This document shows, piece after piece, positions 46,851 to 60,000 of a stretch of DNA of 60,000 bases. How positions within the stretch are numbered: position 1 is the first letter of the stretch; every line of letters starts with the position of its first letter. The notes below the pieces were generated by a model. The model did not search any database and had not been told where the DNA came from. It saw only the letters and a program-made list of their open reading frames with translations. The DNA lies in assembly GCF_030272615.1 (NCBI RefSeq), contig NC_081410.1:253443533-253503532 (forward strand), read 5' to 3'. Source of the stretch: Cryptomeria japonica. Its lineage: Eukaryota; Streptophyta; Pinopsida; Cupressales; Cupressaceae. The position numbers were made by a program, and so were the translations under genes.

Positions 46851-48279
46851 TCTAAGTCTAAGTGGCAGAAAAGGATATTGCCTTCAACATTACAGAAAGT
46901 AGACACTCAACAAGCAAAAGCAAAGTGTAGAAAAGAGAAAGATGAATCAGTAGTCAAGAAAGAAGAAATAGTCAGTGCTCAAGCTTAAATGGTGTCAGCT
47001 ACAATAATACAAGAAGTTGAGGTCCCAAAAGATATAAGAGATGAAGTAGTAAGAATCAGAGATTTGTTTGCACCACTAAAAGTTCTAGTCACGTATACTG
47101 GCAGGCAACAAGTAGATGATTCAGAGACTGACTAAAATGTGTATGAATGGGGTCCTGACCACCTCTTAGACACATCCACTACAAAAACTCCAGAAGAGTC
47201 TAGCAGTGTCATAGATGATACTCAAGAGCTGATGCGCATAAAACTAGAGAAAGAAATACAAGAAATTAGACAAAAGAGACAAGCAAATTATGAACAAGGA
47301 CTGAAAGAAGGAAGAATACCAGAAAGCTTCTCATCTATGTACCCCTATCCTAAAATAGAACAAATCAAGTATAGCACTACACAAGAAGAGTTGGAAGCTA
47401 CAGAACAAGAACCAGTTATCGGTCTAGAAGAAGCTGAATGGAGTAGATGACAAAAAATCATAGAAACATTAAGATCATGTCAACAGGTGTGTTAGATACA
47501 AATGACAAATGAACCACAACATGAAGGAATTTGCAGTATTAAAGATGTTGGTGTTGATACCATACATATTACTAAATCACTTGAAGAAGACTTGAAAACT
47601 TCATCTGATGACTCTAATGACAGTCTTATTCAGGGCAATATCTACTCAGCCTCAAATTTGAAATCATCTGATACAAACAATGAAAATCTGTCTACTGATC
47701 TTATCATTGTCAAACCATGATATGATGTCTAGTCTAGTGTAGTGACCAACGTTACAAGTATGTCTATTGGATTAGATCAATTAAATATTAACATGAACTT
47801 TAATAATCATGATCTAACTCTTCCTAGTCTCGAGACACTTATCTAAGGTATTCTTCTAGAATTTGACTTTTCAATCTGCCACTGTGATAACAATACCATG
47901 AGCGCTCTCGAACCTATCCAAAATTTATCCTTATTACATCCCAAATTGATTGACTATACTTTACAAAACCAACCCATGAATATACCTATTTTTGCCAATG
48001 ATTATACATTAGCCTATTATCTCAATGCAGTTGAACCTATGAAATCTTCCACCAATGAACAGAGTGAAAATATGACTAAAGTAGATATCAAGTATCTTAG
48101 TTGCAAAAACAAGAAAAATAAAAATAAAAGATTTGATGGTGAAAACCAAATTGTGGTGGTGTCAGAATCTTAAAAAAGAGAAAATAAAGGAAGTACCTAC
48201 AGGTGAAAACCTCTCTAAGGTGCCTGAAGGTGAGATACTTGATATACTACCAATTTATTTCTAGGAGAGGTCTTCCATA
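46851..48279 (+). pseudogene. Protease-RT linker, acidic
   Basis: A chain of open pieces (46987-47134, 47139-47450, 47502-47720, 47898-48173) in different frames, rich in Glu, Ser and Asn. It contains a coiled-coil Arg/Glu segment (about 47235-47325, LEKEIQEIRQKRQANYEQGL). No catalytic motif; linker between protease and RT. Confidence 0.5.
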
Positions 48280-49107
48280 TTGATCGAGCAAACTCAACCA
48301 GTGAATATAAGGAGTCAAGAGACACCACACATCATTCATGTAGCTCAATTACTATCAGTAGAAGAATTGAAGGATTTCACTCAGCTATTCTCAGAAAAGA
48401 TAATAAGCTTTGCATGGGCGTACTCCGATATGCCAGGCTTGGATCCTGATCTTATCATGCACCATCTTTCAATCACACCAAGAGTAAAACTAGTTAAGCA
48501 AAAAATTCGTAAGATGCACCTGCATGTAGCACTATTAGTCAAGGTTGAACTAGAAAAACTACTCAATGCTAGATTCATCAGAGCTATATATTATGCCGAA
48601 TGGATTTCAAACATAGTACCTATGTCAAAGGCAGACAAATCTATTAGAGTTTACATAGACTTCAGAGATCTTAACAAAGCATGTCTAAAGGATGACTTTC
48701 CATTACCAAACATTGACATGATAGTCAACATGACTGTCAGATATGATATGTACTCACTAATGGACGGATTCTTTAGCTACAACCAAATCAAAATAGCTCC
48801 TAGAGATCAAGAAAAGACAACATTCACCTGTGCATGGGGAACCTTTTGCTGGAACGTCATGCCATTTGGGCTAAAGAATGTAGGACCAACCTATCAAAGA
48901 GTAGTTACTACCATTTTTCATGATATGATGCATAATAATATGGAGGATTATGTTGATGACACCTTAGTGAAGACTATGAAGAGATCAATGCATATTCAAG
49001 AGTTAGGTCCTATACTAGACAGAATGGAAAAGTTTAAACTCCAATTAAATCCAAACAAGTGTGCATTCGGAGTGACATCTGGTAAACTACTTGGCTACAT
49101 CATTTAA
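48280..49107 (+). CDS. RT: Tat reverse transcriptase core
   Basis: Uninterrupted 275-codon segment. Motifs in order: VKLVKQKIRKM, RVYIDFRDLNKACLKDDFPL, YSLMDGFFSYNQIKI, TFTCAWGTFCWNVMPFGLKN and the catalytic DYVDD (48946-48960). A stop at 49105-49107, directly after KLLGYII, separates it from the connection and RNase H domain, which continue in the same frame. The catalytic aspartates are intact, unlike the RT at 5.5-6.4 kb. RT copies element RNA into DNA in the particle. Confidence 0.92.
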   Translation: MIEQTQPVNIRSQETPHIIHVAQLLSVEELKDFTQLFSEKIISFAWAYSDMPGLDPDLIMHHLSITPRVKLVKQKIRKMHLHVALLVKVELEKLLNARFIRAIYYAEWISNIVPMSKADKSIRVYIDFRDLNKACLKDDFPLPNIDMIVNMTVRYDMYSLMDGFFSYNQIKIAPRDQEKTTFTCAWGTFCWNVMPFGLKNVGPTYQRVVTTIFHDMMHNNMEDYVDDTLVKTMKRSMHIQELGPILDRMEKFKLQLNPNKCAFGVTSGKLLGYII

Positions 49108-49740
49108 AAGAAGGGAATTGAGGTTGATCCTGAGAAGGTCCGAGCCATAATGGAAATGCCACCTCCGAAGAACATTAGTCAAATGAGAAGTCTACAGGGA
49201 CATCTCCAATCCATTAGAAGATTCATTTCTCAGCTAGCAGACAAAGCTCAACCTTTCACAAAGGTATTGAGAGAAGGAGTAATATAAAATTGGGATCAGC
49301 AGTGTGAACAACATCTTCAGCAAATCAAAGAGTACCTATCAAATCCACCGATATTGATGCCATCGATTTAGGGTAAACCACTAATCTTATATATATCAAC
49401 AATTGATTCATCACTGGGGGCACTTCTGACACAACAAGATGACAACAAAAAGGAACGAGCTATTTATTGCATTAGTAGGACATTGGTGTCTTATGAAATG
49501 AACTACACTATAATAGAAAAAGCATGCTTGGCAATAGTCTTTGCATCACAAAAACTAAGACACTACATGCTAGCACATTTAGTCAAGCTGGTGGCCAAAA
49601 TTGATCCACTCAAATATCTTCTCAATAAAGCAACACTTATAGGAAGATTGGCAAAATGGGTCATGATCCTTATAGAGTTTGACATTGAATATATGGACAC
49701 AAAGCCATAAAAGGATAGGTAATTTCTGATCAACTTGTTG
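49108..49740 (+). pseudogene. RH: RT connection and native RNase H of Tat
   Basis: Continues in the RT frame with GIEVDPEKVRAIMEMPPPKN and the usual RHF-type helix, stops at about 49285 and 49368. Then come LILYISTIDSSLGALLTQ and an open segment at 49483-49710 with YEMNYTIIEKACLAIVFASQ and the H-Y-M-L box. The first RNase H aspartate region is altered, a typical state of the native RNase H in Tat elements that also carry a second one. Confidence 0.8.
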
Positions 49741-49799
49741 AAGCTCCACTTGAGGACACTCAACCGCTACATATAGAGTTTCCAGATAATCAATAATGC

Positions 49800-50225
49800 A
49801 CCTTACTCAACACCCCTGGAAGATGTTCTTTGATGGGTCCTTTACCCAAAATGGTTCTGGTGCTGGAATATTGTTTATTACTCCTTAGAATTATTCAATC
49901 CCAAAGTCTTATAAGATTCTATTCCTCTGCACAAACAACATTGCAAAATATGAAGCTTTGGTAAATGGAATGAAGCTAGCCATTGAATGGAAGGTTGCTG
50001 AATTGAATATCTATGGAGATTCTCAACTGGTAGTTAACCAAATCAATGATACATATTAGACTCACGATGAGAAACTGATGCCTTATAAGAAAATGGTTGA
50101 TGATCTTAAGAAGTACTTTTCTTTTGTATCATTCCAACAAATTCCTAGATCCGCAAATAGAGCAGCCGATGCTATGGCCACCTTGGCATCTATACTTGAG
50201 TTATAAGAGTCCAATTTTCGCTTTG
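49800..50225 (+). pseudogene. aRH: Second, archaeal-type RNase H of Tat
   Basis: Motifs: FFDGSFTQNGSGAGILF (Asp at 49832), AKYEALVNGMKLAIEWK (Glu), IYGDSQLVVNQI (Asp) and RSANRAADAMATLASI (last Asp). All four catalytic residues are readable. Stops occur at about 49889, 50057 and 50204. It lies between native RNase H and integrase, the normal Tat position. Confidence 0.88.
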
Positions 50226-51568
50226 AATTCTTGGTGGAAGTGTTACATTACCCGGCCTATGATTCCCCTGAGACCCAAATAGTCTATTCTATTATTGGAC
50301 ATGACTCATCCCAATACAACCACATCTACTCCTATCTACGTGACCAAATTATCCTTGAAAACCTTACTCGTAATGAGAAAAGAAACCTAACTCGAAACGC
50401 TTCATGGTATGTTGTCATAGCTAACGATTTATTTAGACGAGGTTTGGACGATACATTGCTTAGATGTCTAGAAACTGAAGAATCTAAATGTGCATTATCG
50501 GAAGTCCATGAAGGTATTTGTGGATCTCATTTGAATGGTCTTACTTTAGCTCAGAAACTATGATAGGTTGGCTACTACTGGTCAGACATGGAAAAAGATG
50601 CCATCAAATTTTCTAAGACTTGTGAGAAATGTCAGCTTCATGGAAATATCATACATGCCCCGACAAGGGATTTCATACCATTCATTACACACTGGCCTTT
50701 TCAGCAATGGGCCTTTGATCTCATTGGTCAGATATATCCTGCATCATCCAACAGACATAAATTTATCATAACGGCCATAAAGTATTTCACCAAGTGGGTA
50801 GAGGCAGTTCCGCTCATCAAAGTGACCGATAAACAAGTTGCCTTGTTCATCCTAAACTATATCATTTGTAGGTAAGGGATACCTTCATCCATTGTGACTG
50901 ATAATGGAGGACAGTTTAAGAATAAAGATCTGGATGAGCTTTGTGAGAAATTCAAAATTAAAAAACACTGGTCATCAGTATATTACCCTCAAGGTAATGG
51001 ACAAGCTGAGACATCTAACAAAAACCTATTAACTATCTTGCATAGCATAGTGAACAAATCTGGGAAGGATTGGCATTTGCGGCTCAATCCTGCACTGTGG
51101 GCTTACATAACAAGTATCAAAACACTTATTGGGGCTACAACTTTCTCTTTGGTGTATGGGTCCGAAGCATTATTACTTATTGAAGTAGAAATACCATCTC
51201 TAAATGTTTATTTGCAAGGTCTTGTTACTAATGAAGATCATAGAATATCTAGATTGCAAGAACTTGAATTACTAGATGAGCGTCGACAAGTGGCATTTGA
51301 TCATCTCAGAGTATATCAGAAGAGAATGTCCAGAGGATATAACAAGAAAGTTAGACAAAGAGAATTTCAGGTTGGTGACCCAGTTCTGAGAGAAAATCCA
51401 AAAAATCAACAGTTTCGAGATAATAAAGGGAAGTTTGAACTCAACTGGCTGGGTCCCTACATCGTTACTACAGTATTTGGATTTGGTGCCTATCAACTCT
51501 CAAAATCAGAAGGAGAACAACTCCGTGAACCGATTAACACCATCCACTTGAAGAAATTATTCGCTTAG
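50226..51568 (+). pseudogene. INT: Tat integrase
   Basis: Zinc-binding HHCC region (EVHEGICGSH...CEKCQ) with two adjacent stops at 50560-50565. The catalytic core has Asp in QQWAFDLIG (50717), Asp in VTDNGGQF (50900) and Glu in NGQAETSNK (51008), giving the D,D-35-E spacing. One stop lies at 50873. The C-terminus is open from 50894 to 51568 and contains the GPY/F-type WLGPYIV. Apart from three stops the domain is complete; it would insert element DNA in the nucleus. Confidence 0.9.
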
Positions 51569-53173
<1,605 letters not shown>

Positions 53174-53479
53174 GTCAAGTCTAAGAGTACAAAATGATGT
53201 CAAATGACATATACAAACTCCCATCAAAGAAAGAATCGTATAGGCTACAAAAAAATGGGCATGTCTACAAAAAAATATCTGAGCCAACAAAAAGAATATC
53301 TATCTCTGGGCCTCTCCCTCATTGCTTAGTGAAGGAGGAGGATCCTGATGACCGAGATCCTGTTGAGGTGCCTGAGCTCCCTTTGAGCATGCCATATACT
53401 GTGAATAGGGGATCACCTACTGTGCTACTGGAACTGCCACACTATATGCTACAACATAGTAGGCTACCCTGTTGTTCTA

Positions 53480-55132
53480 ATGAAAACCTCCTGCTGGAGG
53501 GTGTCCCACTCCGCTCTCATCACCGTGACCTAATGATCGTGCTTAGCTCTCAGCTCAACCAACTGCTAATCGTGCTCTGCTCTTAGCTCCATAAGCTAAT
53601 GATCTCACTTAGCCCTCACCTCTACAAGTTGTCGGTCTTGCTCCGTGAGCTGAGTTTGAGCCACTGTCAACTGTGACTGCAGCTCTACAAGATGTGCTCT
53701 CATTGACCGCCCTGCATCCATCGTCTACTCTCTCGCAGGATCTCCACCCCCATCTCCACCTCTAGTACCACCCTTCTCATCCCTCCACTATCGGACCTAT
53801 CTTGAAGCTGCTCGCTCCTCCTCAGCTCTGCCCAATCTCACTCCTACTCTCCCAAGGGATCTTCCCTCACGCCTATGTTGTCCACCCTCAGCTGGAACCC
53901 TGCTACTACTAGCACCAGGATCACCATTTGTCTACCTCAGAGCCTCGACTCTTTATCTCTGGCCCTTCCTTTGACCTTGTCCTTGTCCTAGTAGGGGAAC
54001 ATCATCCTCAATATCCTCTATACAAGGCGCTTGCTCACCTAGATCTGTAAACCTAGGAAAAGGATGCTACTAGAACCACTCTCAGTATTGGGGCAATACC
54101 CCCACATCCACAACATCATCCATATAGTCCCATCTAAGGTGTTGTAGACCAATCATCTCTTGCATAGCCAAGGCATAGGACAACTGTGGAGACCATCCCT
54201 GTCTCTCCTCATCCACATAACGCACATAAGTTGTATACTCCTGCGAGATACCCTAAGGCCTACCATACTGCCTCATCACCTGTGATACAATGAACCGCTC
54301 AACAATAGTTTGCAATCTCCCAATAAGTGGGTGCATAACAAAAAGGTCCCTGTGAACCAGCCACCAGTCATCCCATGGCTCCAAACCTCTGTAAGGTCTC
54401 CACACTACAGCTATCAAATCGTCTAACTGTCATTGCCAAAAATTTGTCTTGCCCAGATTGGGTTGTGTGACATAACTGACATACCTATATATAATCGGCT
54501 CCCCAAGCTCTCTACTATCATCTACTACCGGTTGACAAATGGGAAGATGCTCCCACGCCCAAACCTATAAAATAAATACACGTGCGGCCATGCTCCTGCC
54601 ATCTCTATATGCAATCTCATGCATCTTGCGATACATGTGGGCATTTAAGCAAGAACCCTAGCCAAGCCTCTAAGGGGTCTCCACCAATCTCATTAGCATC
54701 CTGCCCCAACCATACTCGAAACCCTATTGTCCTCTATTTGGAATCAGAAAACAACCAATAAATCCTACTAGAACACACACCAGAGGAAAATCCTTGTTGT
54801 ATTTGCTCATCATAATGTCCCAACTAATGGAACGGGTCAAAATGTCAGGGTCCATGAAGACATGCCCCACTTCCTGTAATCCTAGAAGGTGTCTTGAATT
54901 GTAATCCACCTTATCCCCAACAAAAGGGATACGGAGGATCCTATATACATCCTCAGGAGTGATAGTCAACTCCCCCACTAGTAAATGAAATGTGTTATGC
55001 TTTGAATGGAAACGCTCAACCAATGCTATGAGCATACCGTGATTCACACAAATATCCAGTAAATCAAGAATATGAGTCTGATCAACCTCTGATAATAGTC
55101 GTACTAATGTCATGGTGGGAGGATAAACGCAT
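53480..55132 (-). pseudogene. Antisense plant mobile domain (PMD) protein gene
   Basis: On the strand opposite to gag-pol, one frame runs about 550 codons with roughly a dozen stops. The first 139 codons (55143-54724) are open. PMD landmarks: ALVERFHSKHNTFHLLVGEL, TITPEDVYRILRIPFVG, VCVLVGFIGCFLIPNR, MHEIAYRDGRSMAARVFIL and VWAWEHLPICQP. The C-terminal end is a coiled coil with about four repeats of a unit like QLVELRAKHDH (53665-53550). PMD occurs in the host proteins MAIN/MAIL1 and in plant transposons; antisense extra ORFs are reported for Tat elements. A splice acceptor (CTTTTCAG) precedes 55132. Its role in the element is unknown. Confidence 0.85.
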
Positions 55133-55623
55133 CTGAAAAGCACAAGAGGTAATCAAACCTACAAAAACCCAACAATGAAGCATCAGATAATATTCCAAAT
55201 GAGCCTACAAGAGAAGTAAAACATCACGAAAATCCAACTAAGTTGAGTGCAAAATCAAAATTTCATGATTAGACCTTCAAAAATGCTCATTGTTTCCCGA
55301 ATGACAAAACATAGAAGGGAAGCATCTTGTACAAGTCAAGAATGGCTTTCGTACGATAAAATATTCCCATACAAGAAAATATCAGACACTGCATGACAAA
55401 ATGGTCTTTTTATAGACATGTCGAACGATACGAGGGTAGGGTCTGAACGACAATTCTAAGGGCTTTAAACAAAAAACTAAAATTAAACAGTTACTTGTAT
55501 GAGACAAAATCCTATCTCGCATGATAAAATGTCAAACCCGACCCCAAACATGCGAAAAATTTGAAAAATGAGCAAAAAAATTCAAAATTGAAAACATAAA
55601 GAGGCTTAAGAATGATCACTTAC

Positions 55624-55698
55624 CATTGGCTCATAGTTTCAGGGTCGATTATCACATCTCTGGTGCTTGAATCGATGCGTACAAGTAGGGACCACCAT
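55624..55698 (-). other. Candidate first exon of antisense PMD gene
   Basis: Minus strand has an ATG at 55698 and a strong donor ATG|GTAAGT at 55624/55623. One frame (ending DVIIDPETMSQW) is open and its phase fits the acceptor at 55133, but the junction codon now reads TGA (TGG in the presumed ancestor). The ATG frame does not fit. Intron length would be about 490 bases. Confidence 0.4.
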
Positions 55699-55771
55699 TT
55701 TCTTTGCAAAAGGCTTTTTGAATTTTCAAACTTGGAGGGTTAAAATGATTTGAAAATGACACTTTTGTCCC

Positions 55772-55778
55772 ATATATA
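55772..55778 (-). promoter_or_regulatory. TATA box on minus strand
   Basis: GGCTATATATGG on the minus strand, about 75 bases before the candidate ATG at 55698. It would give a start site near 55745. Confidence 0.45.
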
Positions 55779-56837
55779 GCCAAAACCCTAATTTTTCAAC
55801 TTGCTCCGATGGACATGAAAATTGTACCCTTAGCTAATTTGACCGTTCTCATTCCATTTTCGGGATCGAAATCAAAATTTGAGATCATTTTGCTAGTCAA
55901 TTTCATAATTTGGCCCACTTAGCGCTCTTTTCATCAAATGCTCATTCTTTCTTCAAATTGCACTCAATTTCAATGTTGAATATCAATTTCAATTCTACAC
56001 ATCAACTTTACGATCCACTATGCGCTTAATCTCATCAATCAACGCCGAATCTTCAAAAAAATCCTTAGAATAAATTTGTGCTCAAATAACTTATTTTCAC
56101 CACACAATTGCCTATAATCATGTACCCTCGCTATTTTTTGATTTTTCTCCTGAGGGGGCATACTCGTGACTTTATGACCTCACATCTTCACATGTCGAGA
56201 AAATTTACAAATCTTTATCAAAAGTCAAGCAAAATCTTTTTAACTAAAGAAAATCAATCAATCATTATTGCTAAGGGGCATCTCAGCTTCATATCAAGTT
56301 GAGATCTCTCGATCATCTAAATCAAATCAATTGCTAGGGGCATATCAGTTTCAACACTTCAAATCAAATTGATATTTGTCTTTCATCTGAATCAATCTCT
56401 TAACGTTAATCAATTTCATCGCTTTTCATGAAGATGATTATTCATTTAAACTCAATCAAGGGTTTAAATAGTATCTTTGATTACACTCAATCTAAGCAGG
56501 TGTTCAATATTCATCTCTTTGGATCAAGTTGGACAATTTATCTTCGCTCATTGTATCTTGATCAGTCAAGTTCAAGATCAATTTTTATCATCACTCATTG
56601 TGTCTAGATCAATCAAGTTCTAGATCAGTAAGGTCTGCTTCTTAATCAATCAAGTTCAAGTTTGGTATCTTTTGTTTTCTATCGTTCCTAAGTTCAATCA
56701 AGTTCAGGAATGGTATCGCTTTAATCAGACTTCATTCATCTTCGTCACTTCGAAACAAGCTAAACACCTCACACTTCATCTGGTTCATGATCAATCAAGT
56801 TCAGAGCTGGTATCTCCTAGACATCACACATTAATTC
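55779..56837. other. Region between antisense gene and 3' LTR
   Basis: Repeated TCAATCAAGTTCA-like words (56565-56810), several of them before GGTATC. No coding region supported. Confidence 0.5.
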
Positions 56838-56850
56838 AAAGAGGGGAAAA
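56838..56850 (+). other. Polypurine tract of Tat element
   Basis: AAAGAGGGGAAAA directly before the 3' LTR, the start of plus-strand DNA synthesis. Confidence 0.9.
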
Positions 56851-57979
56851 TGTAATACCCTAAAAATGGTCATCTAAACCATGGGCCCCTAATCTCAACA
56901 ACATCACCAAGGTCCTAACCAAAGGCAATTAAATCAACCTTGAGCACATTATTAATTCTTTAATCATCAAATATCACATGGCAAATTAATTACTCAATAT
57001 TAATTAAATATTTATTTAATTAATTGAATCATTTCCAAGAATATCATTTTGATCAATTATCCTATTTTAATTTATTAAATATCCTTGCATATTTAATTAA
57101 TTAATAAATTTGCCATTTTATCATGCAAAAGGAATTAATCACAAAGCAAGAGTTGGATTAAAATTAAATAAAAAGAATTGAATTGAGAGAGAAATCAAAC
57201 TTGAGATATTATTTCTTTTTCTAAATTTAGAACTTGAAATCAGAAAAGCAATTAAATTGAATTATTGAATTATTCACTAAAATTGGAACTCAACGCTTTT
57301 TAGAAAAAGAAGTTCAGTTGTATTGAAAAGACATTTTTCTTGAATAAATCAAATTTATGCATGGAATTATCTATTTTTATCACAAATACATGGAATTAAT
57401 TAAACCTTATTTCTAATGCAAACTTCTTATTTGAATGCATTTCAATTAAACTATAATTGGAATCTATCTCAAGGTTAACTAAACCTGATTTCTCAATTAT
57501 TTTCATTTAATCCTAAATTGAGATTTTCTCTTGTAATTCTCTATAAATTCAATCCTCGGCTCTCATTCAATTCACCCTAGAGATTTTTGAGAACAGGCTT
57601 GGAGATTATTATCACGCTAATTTCACTCTAGAGTCATTGAAGATCATTGTGCTTTTTAGATTATTTGCATCCATATTTAGTTTTACTCATCCATATTGCT
57701 TGTATCCATATTGCTTGAATCCGTTATTTGCTTGAATTATTCATCCATTTTGCATCCATATAGTTAATATCATATAGATTAAATCCTTTGTATTGGTGTA
57801 TTCTAGTCACTGGCATTGCTTATAAAAATCTGAGAGCAATCTTATACTCGCATCTTTTAGAAGGCAATTAGTCACTTTGTTATGGTTTATTACTTATTGA
57901 TTATTGATTACTAACCATACATATAATGACTTAATTGAAGTGTTGTGCTTGTAGCTACAAACCCTTTTTCACACACACA
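56851..57979 (+). repeat. 3' LTR of Tat element
   Basis: TGTAATACCC...CACACACA, colinear with 40569-41680, with a small insertion near 57370-57400 and a deletion of 22-24 bases near 57140. Confidence 0.92.
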
Positions 57980-57984
57980 CAAGT
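57980..57984. repeat. Target duplication CAAGT, right
   Basis: Same five bases as 40564-40568. It fixes the end of the element. Confidence 0.9.
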
Positions 57985-58328
57985 ACACTTTCAACTTGGT
58001 CTGATGAATTTTCTCCAAATTTGTAGGGAAGATCTGTATCAGTCTAAGTATCTCAAATCCAAAATTACACCGCAATCATGAACTGATAGCTCCCTATTTC
58101 ATCCATTTTTTTCTCCTTTTCTATATGGTCAACATATCTATTTACAAAAAAGGGTAAATCACATTCCAACCCTTGAAATCCACTTGGTATTCACATCCTT
58201 GGATTTGGATCTAGTTGATTCAAGCCCCTCTTTTGAATGTAAAGTATTTCCCAAATGAAAATCCTCCTAGTGGTTTCTTTTCTCTCTCCTAGGTGGGGAA
58301 GCACTAGGATCCAATTTTCCACTTTACA
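57985..58328 (+). repeat. 5' LTR of second tRNA-Trp element, part 2
   Basis: Continuation of 39720-40568 after the Tat insertion. Ends CTTTACA, three bases before the primer site. Confidence 0.75.
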
Positions 58329-58331
58329 TTT

Positions 58332-58344
58332 TGGTGAACCCGAC
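58332..58344 (+). other. Primer binding site for tRNA-Trp, partial
   Basis: TGGTGAACCCGAC matches tRNA-Trp for 13 bases and then diverges, compared with 18 in the left element. Confidence 0.75.
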
Positions 58345-59221
58345 ATCTTACATCTTAATTTTGATTTCTTATTATTAGATCTGAATAATTGAAATTTGAA
58401 TTTCAAAATTTCATTTCCAATTTTTATCTTTTGCAAATTTTAGAGGTTAATTGCATAAAAACCCTAAGTTTGCATTTTGAGAAAATTGAGCTTGTGAAGT
58501 GTAGCATTTTAGTTGCTTGTTTCAGATCTAGTTTCTATTTTAAAATTGCAATTCAAATCTGTCTTTTCATTCTACATATTAAGTGGTTAAAAAGAAAAAC
58601 CCAATTTTTTAAGAATCTCCCATTTTGACCTTTAACTACCAATTTGACTGATCTAGACATCTCCAAATCGGTTGTTTTTCTGGATTCTACAATAAAATCA
58701 TAATTTCTATAATCCCTAAAAAATTTTAAAAAAATTGGTTGGACCAGGGACACTTTGCACTTGGTCCCTAGATTTTTTATTGAAATTTCGGGAGATGGAA
58801 TTGACTGTATTTTTCTGCTTGAATCCAGAATATTGGCATAATTTATCATTTTTTTTTTACCTTAATTCAAATTTCAACACTCTCAACTTTTAAATTAATT
58901 TTCATAAAAGGGTCCAAATTTTAGATCTTCTTTTTTACCAAATTAAGAGACTTTCAATGACAATCAATGGACTAGATTTCTTTGCTATTTCACATATGAT
59001 TACATTATTTTTAACATATATTTGTTACAATCATGTGTTTGATAATGGCTTCTTTCATTTCATGTTGCTTCTTTTCATTAATAGCACTTGGTCATATTGT
59101 GTTGCTAGGATTTCAAAGTCATTTCCTTTTCAAAATGACCTCAAAGCTTTCATGTATCATTTTTGTTGCATTATGGTGATGTTATTAACAAAATGCATTT
59201 CATATTTTAAATTACATTAAA
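58345..59221 (+). other. Leader of second tRNA-Trp element
   Basis: AT-rich, with no supported ORF. No similarity to the other leaders noticed. Confidence 0.4.
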
Positions 59222-60000
59222 GCTTTTGTAGATCCCAATCTTAGAAACCCTAATTCTTGCACCTCTCCTAGGGTATCTTGTGTGAATGCTTCAACCAATG
59301 ATCTTTTTGAAAAACAAAAAGCATTGGAAAATAATATGGGCCCATATTCTTCTTATACACATACACTTGAGAAAGAGGGGCAAAATCAAAGTATCAACAT
59401 TCTTACATCTTTAGACCCTCCTCATTCTCTTAGGACTTATCTTCGACATCAAAATATATGTAGATAGGATGATATGCATTTTATTCATGATCTTTCCCCT
59501 CACATAGAACTAAGTAAAGATGAACCTTTAGATGATGAAAATGGTCCTTCCCAATCTCCCAAAAAGGATAAGCATCATGAGAGAAAGGAGAATGTCCCTT
59601 CAAGTGACATTCCCTATTCATCTACAAACCCTTTTATTCCCCATTACACATCCGATTTCAAAGAAATTTATGATCCTATTCCCCAAATTACTCATTTGCA
59701 ACATTCTTATAGTCGTGGCTTTCATATAATAACAAAACAAGGTTTTCAAGGACAAGGAATTGGGAAATTTGAGCAAGGAATTTGTATCCCTTGTATGCAA
59801 GCTACTACAGAAGGCCTAGGAAATAAGGCTCCTCTCTCTATGGATGAACTCCTTAAGCTTCAAAACTTCAAAAACTATCTCCAAAGGAAACAAATCAAAA
59901 GAGCTAGCAAGAATGCTTCTTCTTCAAAACATCATTTTTGCTCATTCATCAAACACGTGATTATAATGCTGATGATTGCCTTGATTTTCAAAAATCTATA
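59222..60000 (+). pseudogene. First ORF of second tRNA-Trp element, with G-patch
   Basis: One frame from about 59222 (possible ATG 59282) to the window edge with a single stop at 59465. The first 140 residues are Ser/Pro/His/Asp-rich and probably disordered. Then GFHIITKQGFQGQGIGKFEQ (about 59719-59780) forms a G-patch, a glycine-rich RNA-binding motif, followed by a basic helical stretch with MDELLKLQNFKNYLQRKQIK. No capsid, zinc knuckle or protease precedes the G-patch. Composition resembles the first ORF of the left tRNA-Trp element, so the two may be one family. Function unknown. Confidence 0.6.

Noticed and set aside
53194-53586. 130-codon plus-strand frame after integrase
   Set aside because: Lies opposite the tail of the antisense PMD frame and has no family features.

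Overview
The window looks like nuclear DNA of a large-genome seed plant. It is AT-rich and repeat-dense, and it holds nested LTR retrotransposons with plant tRNA primer sites (Trp, Lys, probably Arg) plus relics of plant DNA transposons. A conifer or other gymnosperm is plausible, but I cannot prove the lineage. I see no intact host gene, rRNA gene, tRNA gene or CRISPR array.

Layout. 1-5511 (minus): 5' part of an LTR element with a tRNA-Trp primer site, inserted into 5512-10410 (minus), a decayed Ty3/gypsy element whose Gag, protease, archaeal-type RNase H and reverse transcriptase lie in that unusual order. About 11990-12760: a degenerate repeat array. 13369-14160: a DUF4216 piece of a CACTA transposon. 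15854-18826 and 20222-22405: two decayed copies of an unrecognised coiled-coil gene, the second just inside a 24-bp inverted repeat. 25.1-25.6 kb: foldback structures. 26.6-29.8 kb: a SET-domain relic followed by a Ptta/En/Spm-like transposon relic. 31.4-31.9 kb (minus): an isolated retroelement protease. 33.2-36.4 kb: Ty1/copia-type LTR ends and a copia Gag with zinc knuckles.

The right third can be read as a nest. The copia Gag is split by a 3.2-kb TG...CA insertion (36432-39595) with target duplication ACTAT. Its continuation is cut at 39720 by a second tRNA-Trp-primed element. The LTR of that element is in turn split by a 17.4-kb Ty3/gypsy Tat-lineage element (40569-57979) with two LTRs, target duplication CAAGT, a tRNA-Lys primer site and a polypurine tract. 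The Tat element carries Gag, protease, G-patch, RT, two RNases H and integrase on the plus strand. Between integrase and 3' LTR it carries a plant mobile domain (PMD) gene on the opposite strand, with its own TATA box and possible splice sites.

All coding regions carry stops or frameshifts, so every element here appears non-autonomous today. The most rewarding items are the antisense PMD gene, the RNase H upstream of RT, the SET-domain relic in transposon surroundings, the leader homology between two elements with different primers, and the dispersed TCGTACGA-like motif in the Tat element.
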